Source: Macquaria australasica
Taxonomy: Eukaryota > Chordata > Actinopteri > Centrarchiformes > Percichthyidae
Length of the DNA stretch: 64,000 nt
Assembly: GCA_005408345.1 (NCBI GenBank)
Contig: SEMN01000172.1
Span: 622,501-686,500, forward strand
Reading direction: 5' to 3'
Below the pieces are notes generated by a model. The model worked only from the letters and a program-made list of their open reading frames with translations. It made no database searches and was not told the origin of the DNA. This document shows, piece after piece, positions 42,401 through 57,400 of this stretch (position 1 is its first letter; each line of letters starts with the position of its first letter). The position numbers and the translations under genes were made by a program.

Positions 42401-45400
42401 CTGGAGGCACTTTGGCATTATTACCCATGTTTTGCCAACATGCTGTCCAACTCCACCAGTTTCTACAAATCCAGCTGCTGCCATACATTGTTTTTTTAAA
42501 TTTCTCTAGTGAGTCATGCACCCTGTCATTTTGAATCGCACCTTAGCCTCCTCCAGCTGCTGGGCCATGGCTGTTGGGTTGAGATCAGCTGGGAGGTTCT
42601 TGATGCTCAGTACTTTAGACACCAGCCTGCTTAGAAGATTGTCCAGATCACTGGTGGATGTAATCAGAGCCTCTGGAGCATCCTCCAGTGGTTTGCCCTT
42701 AAGACACAGAAAGACATCAGAGCCTGGAGTCTTAAATTTCCTGTTGAGTCCCAAAATGGGTTTTGGTGAGGTCTAAGCATGACCAAATTAAAAAAGGAAT
42801 CTTGATTTAGTCTGTTTAGTCCATTTAGGGACTATATAAGAAACAGATTTTTTAAATTTCATATTTGCCCCTCTAAAAGTATGAAGTAAGTACCTTTTGT
42901 CAATATACAGTGGAGAGAAACAGGAAGGACGAAAAAGAGATTAATAATGCAACAACCATAAACTAGATTCAAACCAGCAGTATTCTCGTAACATATTCCT
43001 TGCACTTAAAGCCCCTGTGTGTAGTAGATTTCTAACTTTGGCGACTCCTAGTGGTATTTCCAAAAAAGACACTTAGGCATACAGCAATCATGATACCTCA
43101 ATGAGTGGACTGTTGGGTCCTGTCCCTGTGAGTAGTTGTATTTCTGTGAAGATGTTCCTCATGGCAGATCCTTCTGGTACCTCCAGAACAAGTTTCTCAG
43201 TCTTCACAACACTTGCTTCTGCTTGAGAGTTGTTTTCCTGAGAGGGCAATCCTTCCACCCGGGTTACTTCACCCAAGGAAATGTCAGTTGAAGATTTCTG
43301 AACTGCCTGCAGTGATGCTGGCGATATCTTGTCAGCCTTGTACACCTGCTCCCACTGTGAACACAAAAGACCACTATTAATGCAGGAAAAATTCTTTCAG
43401 CTAAGAAAAGAACTCTCTCTCTCTCTCTTTGTGAAACTATCCCATTTGAATTATAAATTTTCTTTGGAAGTGTACCATGCCTTTCTCCTTTTGACTTGCA
43501 GGATAAAGATGATGGCAACGTGTATCAGGAAGCTCATATTCCTAACCTGAGGCACTGAAACCTTTGGTAGCACAGATGTGTCAGGCTTATATTCTTTGCT
43601 TTGCATGTAATGCTATTAAAATGTAGTTGTGTATGCTACTTGTACTGCTCTAAATGTAAATTAAATGTCTTAAGAAATTGTAAGCTTTTGTAGAAGCTCT
43701 AAAGGTACACTGACCAGTCATCCAAGCACCTCTAATGAATGTAATGGAGCAAGTGCAAAAAAGTATATGCAAGAGAATGAGCATAACAGAGCATGTACAT
43801 ACTTGGGGCAAGAAAACTATATTTATCCTCTTTTTCACTGGATATCTCTCTCACACTCTCTCTCTATCTGAAGATAGATGTCTTACCTGTGGCGAATCAT
43901 CAGTGGTGGTGGTCGTGGACATTGGCAGTGGAACATTTTGTAGTTCTACAGTGGCCATCTTTTCCCTTTCCTTATCCTGAATTGTCTTCTTCTCCTCCTT
44001 CTGCTCTTCTTTCTTATTTTCCTTTGCATCTGTTGAGTGTCTCTCTGTTTGGGCTCTGGGCACCACACTGGGTTCGGACAGGGATTCAGTAAAGCTTTCT
44101 CGCACTTCTACCCTGGTCATCTTAACTGCAGACTCATCAGGCTCACCGTCAGTGGTGGTCACATCCTTACTTTCTTTAACTGTCTCAAACTGTATACTTG
44201 ATTCCATCCTTGGTTCCTTTTCTATTGTGACAGTTTTGTATTCATGTACACTCATGTGGATTTCTCCCTTTTTAACAGACTTTTCATCCAGGCTTTTGAG
44301 TACATCATGCATGTCACATGGTGACACTTCAGCATGTTTTTCATGGACATCATAATCCTTGATCTCTTTGGGTTTTTCCTGTGTCGTTTTGAAGAGCTCT
44401 AGCTGAGCCACAGTTTGGCTTGGTTTCAACTTGTCTTGTTCAGATAAGCTTTTTTCTACAAATTCTGTCACTGGCTCATGTGCCTGAGTAGCTGTAAAAA
44501 CGGCAGAGGTAGGTAGGTGAGTGGAATCACTTTCAGCCACATTCTCTTGCCTTTCCGTACTGATTTCTTGCACTTCTACTCTTGTTGTCTTAACTGCAAC
44601 CTTCTTGGGGTGTACCTCAGCTGTAGTCTTATCTTTGTTTTCTGGCACTTTTTCACACTGTATACTTGTTTGAACTGTATCTATCCTTGGCACCTTTGCT
44701 ATCATGGCAGAGATGTTTTCATCCTCCACTTGACCCATCGGCATATTTAGTTGTAAAGCATGCACATCAGCCTCCTTGTGGATTTTCTCAATTCTGACAG
44801 ACTTTTCATTCATGCTCTTGGGTGCATCAACCACGTCATGTGTCCACACTTCAGGATGCTGTTCCTGGTGATCATATTCCTTGGTCTTCACTTCGACCAT
44901 GGTCCTCTTCACAGTAGCCTTTTCTGGCTGAACATCAGCTGAAGTCAGGTCTTTGTTTTCTGGCACTTTTTCACACTGGATACTTGTTTGATCTACATCA
45001 ACTGGCCCCTTTGCTATCATAACAGATGCGATTTCATGCTCCTTTATAGTGACCTGCATATCTGCTTGTAAAATGCACACTTCAGCCCCTTTGTGGATTT
45101 TCTCCATCCTAACAGACTTTTCATCTAGGCTCTGAGGTGCATCATGCACGTCTTTTGTCGACACTTTAGCCTGCGCTTCTTGCACGTCACGATCCTTGAC
45201 CTTTTTGGGTCTTTCCTGTGTGGTTTCCATGAGCTCTTGCTTATCGCTTGGTTTTACAGTGTCTTGCTCAGATAAGCTTATCTCTGCTTCACTTGGCTGC
45301 ACTGCTGTAAAAGCAACAGAGGCGGGTTGAGTGGAGTCACTCTGAGCCACATGCTCTTGCCTTTCAGTGCTGATTTGCACATCTACTCTTTTCTTGGCTG

Positions 45401-48400
45401 CATCCTTCTCTGGCTTAACATCGAGAGCAGTCTTATCTTTGTTTTCTGGCACTCTTCCGCACTGGATACTTGTTTGAACTATATCCATCCTTGACTCGTT
45501 TGCTATCGTGACAAATGTGTTTTCATGCTCCTCAAGACTGGTTGATATATCTAGTTGTAAAACACACACTTCAGGCCCCATGTGGATTTTCTCCATCCTA
45601 ACAGACTTTTCATCCAGGCACTTGGGTATATCTTGCATACCCTGTGTTGACAGTGTAGGATGCTCTTCTTGGACCCCATGTTTCTTTATCTCTCTAGGTC
45701 TATCGGGTGCAGTTTTCAACATCTCTATCTTAGTTTCAGTTTGGCTTGGTTTTACTATATCTTGCTCATATAAGCTTATTTCTATAAATTCCATCTCTGT
45801 CTCATGTGGTTGCAATGGTTCAGAAGCAGAAGAGGTGGGTTGAGCAGAGTCCCTTTGAGCAACATTGTCTTGACATTCAGTACTGCTTTCTCGCACTTCT
45901 ATTGTAGTCATCTTAACTGCAGCCTTCTCTGGCTTAATATCGCTCTGGATACTTGTTTGAACAATATCTATCCTTTTTGCTCTTGTGACAGCATCCTCCT
46001 CTGGACTGGTCTGTATATCTAGTTGTAGAATGTGCACTTCAGGTCCCATGTGGATTTTCTTAACAGACTTTTCATCCAAGCTCTTAGGTGCATCATGAAT
46101 GCCTTGTGTTGATACTTTAGCATGCTTTTCTCTGACTTTATGTTCCTTGTCCTCTTTGGGTCTTTCCAGTGTGGTTTCCAAGAGCTTCAGCTGACTCACA
46201 GTTTCACTTGGTTTCATTATGTCTTGCTCAGATGAGCTTGTTTCTGAAAATTCTGTCTCTTCCTTATGTGGTTGCACTACTGCAAAAACAGTAGAGGTAG
46301 GTTGAGTGGAGTCACTTTCAGCTACACTATCTGGCTGATCTGGCTTTACCTCACATGTCTGGGTGAATCCTACCTCAGGCAGATCAAGGACCAGATATCT
46401 CTTCTGAATTTCAGTTGTGTTTTCCCATAAATTGTCTATGTAGTCTGCCACATGTGGTGTGTCAGTAGGCTCGGTGGAGAGAGGTGGTTGTGTTTGAGGC
46501 TCTGTACTAAAGTCTCTTTCTGTAGACTGGGTAATGGTTTGTTCTGGGGCATCTTTAGCTTCGTCTTTAGGCTCCTGCAACTCCGAATGTGGAGATTTAG
46601 CCTTGGTTGAAATGGGTGTAAGGACAGACTCCAAAGGTTCAGCATGAGGAGATGAATTACAAGTATCCACTTTTTCTGATGGTTGCACAGATGTGGTATC
46701 AACGCTCCCTAATCCAGGGATCTGAATATGTACACTCTCACTACTCATCCATGGGTGAGTATCAGCTGTCTGTACAAAAACCTCAGACGTGTCCAGAATG
46801 ACTGTGGCAACTTTCTTTTCTGGGAACTCCTGAATGGTGCCACCAACCAGTTCTGTAGAAGCCAATGAAGACCTCTGACTGTCTTGTTCATTCCTGGTCT
46901 GAATCTGCTCTGTGACAGCAAGTTCTAAGGAAACCTTTGGACTCTTTGACTTTCGTTTGGTTGGTGGGAGCTTATATTCTTCTTCAACATCAGATTCAGT
47001 CTTACCAGAGACAAATTCTGGGGTTGCAGAAGACTTCACATTCTCATGTTCTATCTTGGTGTCATCAGTATTTCCTTTGAGTGCAGAGGCTGGACCTGGA
47101 GCAGCGGAAATTTCCTCACTCTTTGGCTTACTCCTGCTTGGTATGACTTTAGCTTCTTCAGTAATTGCAGTTGGTGCTGTGACCACCTCTTGAGATAAAG
47201 ATGGCTTCTGACTGTCAGGCTCTTCCTTAGTCTTTGTCAGCTCTGTTGTAGCAAGTTCTGAGGAAAGTGTCAGACCCTTTGACTTTCTTTTGGTTGGTGA
47301 AAGCTTTTCTTTTTCCACAACAGTAATTTCAGTTGGTGCTGTGACCACCTCTTGAGTTAAAGATGGCTTCTGACTGTCAGGCTCTTCCTTGGTCTGTGCC
47401 AACTCCGTGGTAGCAAGTTCTGAGGAAAGTGTCTGACCCTTTGACTTTCCTTTCATTGTTGAAAGCTTTTCTTTTTCCACAACAGTAATTTCAGTTGGTG
47501 CTGTGACCACCTCTTGAGTTAAAGATGGCTTCTGACTGTCAGGTTCTTCCTTGGTCATTGTCAGCTCTGTGGTAGCAAGTTCTGAGGAAAGTTTCTGACC
47601 CTTTAACTCTCTTTTGGTTGGTGAAAGTTTTCCTTTTTCCACAACGGTAGTTTCAGTAATTTCAGCTGGTGCTGTGACCACCTCTTGAGTTGAAGATGAC
47701 TTCTGACTATCAGGCTCTTCCTTGGTCTTTGTCAGCTCTGTGGTAGCAAGTTCTGAGGAAAGTTTCCGACCCTTTAACTCTGATTTAGTTGACGAAAGCT
47801 TTTCTTTTTCCACAACAGTAGATTCAGTAATTTCAGCAGGTGCTGCGACTACTTCTGGAGTTGAAGATGACTTCTGACTGTCAGGCTCTTCCTTGGTCTT
47901 TGTCAGCTCTGTGGTAGCAAGTTCTGAGGAAAGTTTCCGACCCTTTGACTCTCTTTTGGTTGATGAAAGCTTTCCTTTTTCCACAACAGTAGATTCAGTA
48001 CTTTCAGCTGGTGATGTGACCACCTCTTGAGGTAAAGATGGCTTCTGACAGTCAGGCTCTTCCTTGGTCTTTGTCAGCACTGTGGTAGCAAGTTCTGAGG
48101 AAAGTGTCTGACCCTTTGACTTTCCTTTCATTGTTGAAAGCTTTTCTTTTTCCACAACAGTAATTTCAGTTGGTGCTGTGACCACCTCTTGAGTTAAAGA
48201 TGGCTTCTGACTGTCAGGTTCTTCCTTGGTCATTGTCAGCTCTGTGGTAGCAAGTTCTGAGGAAAGTTTCTGACCCTTTAACTCTCTTTTGGTTGGTGAA
48301 AGTTTTCCTTTTTCCACAACGGTAGTTTCAGTAATTTCAGCTGGTGCTGTGACCACCTCTTGAGTTGAAGATGACTTCTGACTATCAGGCTCTTCCTTGG

Positions 48401-51400
48401 TCTTTGTCAGCTCTGTGGTAGCAAGTTCTGAGGAAAGTTTCCGACCCTTTGACTCTCTTTTGGTTGATGAAAGCTTTCCTTTTTCCACAACAGTAGATTC
48501 AGTACTTTCAGCTGGTGATGTGACCACCTCTTGAGGTAAAGATGGCTTCTGACAGTCAGGCTCTTCCTTGGTCTTTGTCAGCACTGTGGTAGCAAGTTCT
48601 GAGGAAAGTGTCTGACCCTTTGACTTTCCTTTCATTGTTGAAAGCTTTTCTTTTTCCACAACAGTAATTTCAGTTGGTGCTGTGACCACCTCTTGAGTTA
48701 AAGATGGCTTCTGACTGTCAGGTTCTTCCTTGGTCATTGTCAGCTCTGTGGTAGCAAGTTCTGAGGAAAGTTTCTGACCCTTTAACTCTCTTTTGGTTGG
48801 TGAAAGTTTTCCTTTTTCCACAACGGTAGTTTCAGTAATTTCAGCTGGTGCTGTGACCACCTCTTGAGTTGAAGATGACTTCTGACTATCAGGCTCTTCC
48901 TTGGTCTTTGTCAGCTCTGTGGTAGCAAGTTCTGAGGAAAGTTTCCGACCCTTTAACTCTGATTTAGTTGACGAAAGCTTTTCTTTTTCCACAACAGTAG
49001 ATTCAGTAATTTCAGCAGGTGCTGCGACTACTTCTGGAGTTGAAGATGACTTCTGACTGTCAGGCTCTTCCTTGGTCTTTGTCAGCTCTGTGGTAGCAAG
49101 TTCTGAGGAAAGTTTCCGACCCTTTGACTCTCTTTTGGTTGATGAAAGCTTTCCTTTTTCCACAACAGTAGATTCAGTACTTTCAGCTGGTGATGTGACC
49201 ACCTCTTGAGGTAAAGATGGCTTCTGACAGTCAGGCTCTTCCTTGGTCTTTGTCAGCACTGTGGTAGCAAGTTCTGAGGAAAGTTTCCGACCCTTTGACT
49301 CTCTTTTGGTTGGTGAAAGCTTTCCTTTTTCCACAACAGTAATTTCAGTTGGTGCTGTGACCACCCCTGGAGTTAAAGATGGCTTCTGACTGTCAGGCTC
49401 TTCCTTGGTCTTTGCCAACTCCGTAGTAGCAAGATCTGAGGAAAGTGTCTGACCCGTTGACTTTCCTTTCATTGTTGAAAGCTTTTCTTTTTCCACAACA
49501 GTAATTTCAGTTGGTGCTGTAACCACCTCTTGAGTTAAAGATGGCTTCTGACTGTCAGGCTCTTCCTTGGTCTTTGCCAGCTCCATGGTAGCAAGTTCTG
49601 AGGAAAGTGTCTGACCCTTTGACTTTTCTTTCATTGTTGAAAGCTTTTCTTTTTCCACAACAGTAATTTCAGTTGGTGCTGTGACCACCTCTTGAGATAA
49701 AGATGGCTTCTGACTGCCAGGTTCTTCCTTGGTCTTTGTCAGCTCTGTGGTAGCAAGTTCTGAGGAAAGCTTCTGACCCTTTAACTGTCTTTTGGTTGGT
49801 GAAAGCTTATCTTTTTCCACAACAGTAGTTTCAGTAATTTCAGCAGGTGCTGTGGCTACCTCTGCAGTTGAAGATGACTTCTGAATGTCAGGCTCTTCCT
49901 TGGTCTTTGTCAGCTCTGTGGTAGCAAGTTCTGAAGAAAGTTTCCGACCCTTTGACTCTCTTTTGGTTGATGAAAGCTTTTCTTTTTCCACAACAGTAAT
50001 TTCAGTTGGTGCTGTGACCACCTCTTGAGATAAAGATGGCTTCTGACTGTCAGGTTCTTCCTTGGTCTTTGTCAGCTGTGTGGTAGCAAGTTCTGAGGAA
50101 AGTTTCCGACCCTTTGACCCTCTTTTGGTTGGTGAAAGCTTTTCGTTTTCCACAACAGTGGTTTCAGTAATTTCAGTTGGTGCTATGACCACGTCTGGAG
50201 TTGAACATGGCTTCTGACTGTCAGACTCTTCCTTGGTCTTTGCCAGCTCCGTGGTAGCAAGTTCTGAGGAAAGAATCTGACCCTTTGACTTTCCTTTCAT
50301 TGTTGAAAGCTTTTCTTTTTCCACAACAGTAATTTCAGTTGGTGCTGTGACCACCTGTTGAGTTAAAGATGGCTTCTGGCTGCCAGGTTCTTCCTTGGTC
50401 TTTGTCAGCTCTGTGGTAGCAAGTTCTGAGGAAAGCTTCTGACCCTTTAACTCTCTTTTGGTTGGTGAAAGTTTTTGTTTTTCCACAACAGTAATTTCAG
50501 TTGGTGCTGTGACCACCTCTTGAGTTAAAGATGGCTTCTGACTGCCAGGTTCTTCCTTGGTCTTTGTCAGCTCTGTGGTAGCAAGCTCTGAGGAAAGCTT
50601 CTGACCCTTTAACTCTCTTTTGGTTGGTGAAAGCTTTTCTTTTTCCACAACAGTAATTTCAGTTGGTGCTGTGACCACCTGTTGAGTTAAAGATGGCTTC
50701 TGACTGTCAGGTTCTTCCTTGGTCTTTGTCAGCTCCATAGTAGCAAGTTCTGAGGAAAGTGTCAGACCCTTTGACTCTCTTTTGGTTGGTGAAAGTGTAA
50801 CTTTTTCCACAACAGTCATTTCAGTTGACCCTGTGACCATGCCTGGAGTTAGAGATGGCTTCTGTCTGTCAGGGCCTTCCTTTGACTTCCTCCTGTTTGG
50901 TGTAACCTTAGTTTCTTCCACAACAGCAGCTTCAGTTATCGGACTGTCCGGCTTTTTCATGGCCTGTGTTTCCTCCTCGTGACAATGTTCTGGAGAAACT
51001 TTTGGACTTTCCTTCTTTGACTTTCTTGTGGTTGGCAAGAGTTCACTTTCTTCCATAATGGTAGTTTCAATTATTCCTGTGACTACCTGTGCAGTTGAAG
51101 AAGTCCTCCCACTTTCAAGTTCTCTCCTAGCTTCCTTGGACTCCAAATCAACAGTCCCACAAATGACAGGCTCTAGAGCTGTTGAAACATCAAAACTTTT
51201 TGACTTCCTCTTGCTGGCTATGAGCTTTGTTTCTTTCAAAACAACAACTTCAGTTTGTTGTTTTGACTCCTGTCTGTCAGGCTCTTTTATGGCCTCTGTC
51301 AAATCCTTGGTAGCAATTTCTGAGGAAAGATTCTGACCCTTTGACTCTCTTTTAGTTGGTGAAAGCTTTCCTTTTTCCACAACAGTAATTTCAGTTGGTG

Positions 51401-54400
51401 CTGTGACCACCTCTTGAGTTAAAGATGGCTTCTGACTGTCAGGTTCTTCCTTGGTCTTTGTCAGCTCTGTGGTAGCAAGTTCGGAGGAAAGTTTCAGGCC
51501 CTTTGACTTTCTTTTGGTTGGTGAAAGCTTTCCTTTTTCCACAACAGTAATTTCACTAATTTCAGTTGGTGCTGTAACCACCTGTTGAGTTAAAGATGGC
51601 TTCTGACTGTCAGGCTCTTCCTTGGTCTTTGTCAGCTCCATGGTAGCAAGTTCTGAGGAAAGTGTCTGACCCTTTGACTCTCCTTTCATTGCTGAAAACT
51701 TTTCTTTTTCCACAACAGTAATTTCAGTTGGTGCTGTGACCACCCCTTGAGTTAAAGATGGCTTCTGACTGTCAGGCTCTTCCTTGGTCTTTGTCAGCTC
51801 TGTGGTAGCAAGTTCTGAGGAAAGTTTCAGGCCCTTTGACTTTCTTTTGGTTGGTGAAAGCTTTTCTTTTTCCACAACAGTAATTTCACTAATTTCAGTT
51901 GGTGTCGTGACCACCTGTTGAATTAAAGATGGCTTCTGACTGTCAGGCTCTTCCTTGGTCTTTGTCAGCTGTGTGGTAGCAAGTTCTGAGGAAAGACTCA
52001 GTCCCTTTGACTCTCTTTTGGTTGGTGAAAGCTTTCCTTTTTCCACAACAGTCATTTCAGTTGACCCTGTGACCATGCCTGGAGTTAGAGATGGCTTCTG
52101 TCTGTCAGGGCCTTCCTTTGACTTCCTCCTGTTTGGTGTAACCTTTGTTTCTTCCACAACAGCAGCTTCAGTTATCGGACTGTCCGGCTTTTTCATGGCC
52201 TGTGTTTCCTCCTCGTGACAATGTTCTGGAGAAACTTTTGGACTTTCCTTCTTTGACTTTCTTGTGGTTGGCAAGAGTTCACTTTCTTCCATAATGGTAG
52301 TTTCAATTATTCCTGTGACTACCTGTGCAGTTGAAGAAGTCCTCCCACTTTCAAGTTCTCTGCTAGCTTCCTTGGACTCCAAATCAACAGTCCCACAAAT
52401 GACAGGCTCTAGAGCTATTGAAACATCCAAACTTTTTGACTTCCTCTTGCTGGCTATGAGCTTTGTTTCTTTCAAAACAACAACTTCAGTTTGTTGTTTT
52501 GACTCCTGTCTGTCAGGCTCTTTTATGGCCTCTGTCAAATCCTTGGTAGCAATTTCTGAGGAAAGATTCTGACCCTTTGACTCTCTTTTAGTTGGTGAAA
52601 GCTTTCCTTTTTCCACAACAGTAATTTCACTAATTTCAGTTGGTGTCGTGACCACCTGTTGAATTAAAGATGGCTTCTGACTGTCAGGCTCTTCCTTGGT
52701 CTTTGTCAGCTGTGTGGTAGCAAGTTCTGAGGAAAGACTCAGTCCCTTTGACTCTCTTTTGGTTGGTGAAAGCTTTCCTTTTTCCACAACAGTCATTTCA
52801 GTTGACCCTGTGACCATGCCTGGAGTTAGAGATGGCTTCTGTCTGTCAGGGCCTTCCTTTGACTTCCTCCTGTTTGGTGTAACCTTAGTTTCTTCCACAA
52901 CAGCAGCTTCAGTTATCGGACTGTCCGGCTTTTTCATGGCCTGTGTTTCCTCCTCGTGACAATGTTCTGGAGAAACTTTTGGACTTTCCTTCTTTGACTT
53001 TCTTGTGGTTGGCAAGAGTTCACTTTCTTCCATAATGGTAGTTTCAATTATTCCTGTGACTACCTGTGCAGTTGAAGAAGTCCTCCCACTTTCAAGTTCT
53101 CTCCTAGCTTCCTTGGACTCCAAATCAACAGTCCCACAAATGACAGGCTCTAGAGCTGTTGAAACATCAAAACTTTTTGACTTCCTCTTGCTGGCTATGA
53201 GCTTTGTTTCTTTCAAAACAACAACTTCAGTTTGTTGTTTTGACTCCTGTCTGTCAGGCTCTTTTATGGCCTCTGTCAAATCCTTGGTAGCAATTTCTGA
53301 GGAAAGATTCTGACCCTTTGACTCTCTTTTGGTTGGTGAAAGCTTTCCTTTTACCACAACAGTAATTTCAGTTGGTGCTGTGACCACCTCTTGAGTTAAA
53401 GATGGCTTCTGACTGTCAGGCTCTTCCTTGGTCTTTGTCAGCTCCATGGTAGCAAGTTCTGAGGAAAGTGTCTGACCCTTTGACTCTCCTTTCATTGCTG
53501 AAAGCTTTTCTTTTTCCACAACAGTAATTTCAGTTGGTGCTGTGACCACCCCTTGAGTTAAAGATGGCTTCTGTCTGTCAGGCTCTTCCTTGGTCTTTGT
53601 CAGCTCTGTGGTAGCAAGTTCTGAGGAAAGTTTCAGGCCCTTTGACTTTCTTTTGGTTGGTGAAAGCTTTCCTTTTTCCACAACAGTAATTTCACTAATT
53701 TCAGTTGGTGCTGTAACCACCTGTTGAGTTAAAGATGGCTTCTGACTGTCAGGCTCTTCCTTGGTCTTTGTCAGCTCCATGGTAGCAAGTTCTGAGGAAA
53801 GTGTCTGACCCTTTGACTCTCCTTTCATTGCTGAAAGCTTTTCTTTTTCCACAACAGTAATTTCAGTTGGTGCTGTGACCACCCCTTGAGTTAAAGATGG
53901 CTTCTGTCTGTCAGGCTCTTCCTTGGTCTTTGTCAGCTCTGTGGTAGCAAGTTCTGAGGAAAGTTTCAGGCCCTTTGACTTTCTTTTGGTTGGTGAAAGC
54001 TTTTCTTTTTCCACAACAGTAATTTCACTTATTTCAGTTGGTGTCGTGACCACCTGTTGAATTAAAGATGGCTTCTGACTGTCAGGCTCTTCCTTGGTCT
54101 TTGTCAGCTCCATGGTAGCAAGTTCTGAGGAAAGTGTCTGACCCTTTGACTCTCCTTTCATTGCTGAAAGCTTTTCTTTTTCCACAACAGTAATTTCAGT
54201 TGGTGCTGTGACCACCCCTTGAGTTAAAGATGGCTTCTGACTGTCAGGCTCTTCCTTGGTCTTTGTCAGCTCTGTGGTAGCAAGTTCTGAGGAAAGTTTC
54301 AGGCCCTTTGACTTTCTTTTGGTTGGTGAAAGCTTTTCTTTTTCCACAACAGTAATTTCACTAATTTCAGTTGGTGTCGTGACCACCTGTTGAATTAAAG

Positions 54401-57400
54401 ATGGCTTCTGACTGTCAGGCTCTTCCTTGGTCTTTGTCAGCTGTGTGGTAGCAAGTTCTGAGGAAAGACTCAGTCCCTTTGACTCTCTTTTGGTTGGTGA
54501 AAGCTTTCCTTTTTCCACAACAGTCATTTCAGTTGACCCTGTGACCATGCCTGGAGTTAGAGATGGCTTCTGTCTGTCAGGGCCTTCCTTTGACTTCCTC
54601 CTGTTTGGTGTAACCTTAGTTTCTTCCACAACAGCAGCTTCAGTTATCGGACTGTCCGGCTTTTTCATGGCCTGTGTTTCCTCCTCGTGACAATGTTCTG
54701 GAGAAACTTTTGGACTTTCCTTCTTTGACTTTCTTGTGGTTGGCAAGAGTTCACTTTCTTCCATAATGGTAGTTTCAATTATTCCTGTGACTACCTGTGC
54801 AGTTGAAGAAGTCCTCCCACTTTCAAGTTCTCTCCTAGCTTCCTTGGACTCCAAATCAACAGTCCCACAAATGACAGGCTCTAGAGCTGTTGAAACATCA
54901 AAACTTTTTGACTTCCTCTTGCTGGCTATGAGCTTTGTTTCTTTCAAAACAACAACTTCAGTTTGTTGTTTTGACTCCTGTCTGTCAGGCTCTTTTATGG
55001 CCTCTGTCAAATCCTTGGTAGCAATTTCTGAGGAAAGATTCTGACCCTTTGACTCTCTTTTAGTTGGTGAAAGCTTTCCTTTTTCCACAACAGTAATTTC
55101 AGTTGGTGCTGTGACCACCTCTTGAGTTAAAGATGGCTTCTGACTGTCAGGTTCTTCCTTGGTCTTTGTCAGCTCTGTGGTAGCAAGTTCGGAGGAAAGT
55201 TTCAGGCCCTTTGACTTTCTTTTGGTTGGTGAAAGCTTTCCTTTTTCCACAACAGTAATTTCACTAATTTCAGTTGGTGCTGTAACCACCTGTTGAGTTA
55301 AAGATGGCTTCTGACTGTCAGGCTCTTCCTTGGTCTTTGTCAGCTCCATGGTAGCAAGTTCTGAGGAAAGTGTCTGACCCTTTGACTCTCCTTTCATTGC
55401 TGAAAGCTTTTCTTTTTCCACAACAGTAATTTCAGTTGGTGCTGTGACCACCCCTTGAGTTAAAGATGGCTTCTGTCTGTCAGGCTCTTCCTTGGTCTTT
55501 GTCAGCTCTGTGGTAGCAAGTTCTGAGGAAAGTTTCAGGCCCTTTGACTTTCTTTTGGTTGGTGAAAGCTTTCCTTTTTCCACAACAGTAATTTCACTAA
55601 TTTCAGTTGGTGCTGTAACCACCTGTTGAGTTAAAGATGGCTTCTGACTGTCAGGCTCTTCCTTGGTCTTTGTCAGCTCCATGGTAGCAAGTTCTGAGGA
55701 AAGTGTCTGACCCTTTGACTCTCCTTTCATTGCTGAAAGCTTTTCTTTTTCCACAACAGTAATTTCAGTTGGTGCTGTGACCACCCCTTGAGTTAAAGAT
55801 GGCTTCTGACTGTCAGGCTCTTCCTTGGTCTTTGTCAGCTCTGTGGTAGCAAGTTCTGAGGAAAGTTTCAGGCCCTTTGACTTTCTTTTGGTTGGTGAAA
55901 GCTTTTCTTTTTCCACAACAGTAATTTCACTAATTTCAGTTGGTGTCGTGACCACCTGTTGAATTAAAGATGGCTTCTGACTGTCAGGCTCTTCCTTGGT
56001 CTTTGTCAGCTGTGTGGTAGCAAGTTCTGAGGAAAGACTCAGTCCCTTTGACTCTCTTTTGGTTGGTGAAAGCTTTCCTTTTTCCACAACAGTCATTTCA
56101 GTTGACCCTGTGACCATGCCTGGAGTTAGAGATGGCTTCTGTCTGTCAGGGCCTTCCTTTGACTTCCTCCTGTTTGGTGTAACCTTAGTTTCTTCCACAA
56201 CAGCAGCTTCAGTTATCGGACTGTCCGGCTTTTTCATGGCCTGTGTTTCCTCCTCGTGACAATGTTCTGGAGAAACTTTTGGACTTTCCTTCTTTGACTT
56301 TCTTGTGGTTGGCAAGAGTTCACTTTCTTCCATAATGGTAGTTTCAATTATTCCTGTGACTACCTGTGCAGTTGAAGAAGTCCTCCCACTTTCAAGTTCT
56401 CTCCTAGCTTCCTTGGACTCCAAATCAACAGTCCCACAAATGACAGGCTCTAGAGCTGTTGAAACATCAAAACTTTTTGACTTCCTCTTGCTGGCTATGA
56501 GCTTTGTTTCTTTCAAAACAACAACTTCAGTTTGTTGTTTTGACTCCTGTCTGTCAGGCTCTTTTATGGCCTCTGTCAAATCCTTGGTAGCAATTTCTGA
56601 GGAAAGATTCTGACCCTTTGACTCTCTTTTAGTTGGTGAAAGCTTTCCTTTTTCCACAACAGTAATTTCAGTTGGTGCTGTGACCACCTCTTGAGTTAAA
56701 GATGGCTTCTGACTGTCAGGTTCTTCCTTGGTCTTTGTCAGCTCTGTGGTAGCAAGTTCGGAGGAAAGTTTCAGGCCCTTTGACTTTCTTTTGGTTGGTG
56801 AAAGCTTTCCTTTTTCCACAACAGTAATTTCACTAATTTCAGTTGGTGCTGTAACCACCTGTTGAGTTAAAGATGGCTTCTGACTGTCAGGCTCTTCCTT
56901 GGTCTTTGTCAGCTCCATGGTAGCAAGTTCTGAGGAAAGTGTCTGACCCTTTGACTCTCCTTTCATTGCTGAAAGCTTTTCTTTTTCCACAACAGTAATT
57001 TCAGTTGGTGCTGTGACCACCCCTTGAGTTAAAGATGGCTTCTGTCTGTCAGGCTCTTCCTTGGTCTTTGTCAGCTCTGTGGTAGCAAGTTCTGAGGAAA
57101 GTTTCAGGCCCTTTGACTTTCTTTTGGTTGGTGAAAGCTTTCCTTTTTCCACAACAGTAATTTCACTAATTTCAGTTGGTGCTGTAACCACCTGTTGAGT
57201 TAAAGATGGCTTCTGACTGTCAGGCTCTTCCTTGGTCTTTGTCAGCTCCATGGTAGCAAGTTCTGAGGAAAGTGTCTGACCCTTTGACTCTCCTTTCATT
57301 GCTGAAAACTTTTCTTTTTCCACAACAGTAATTTCAGTTGGTGCTGTGACCACCCCTTGAGTTAAAGATGGCTTCTGACTGTCAGGCTCTTCCTTGGTCT

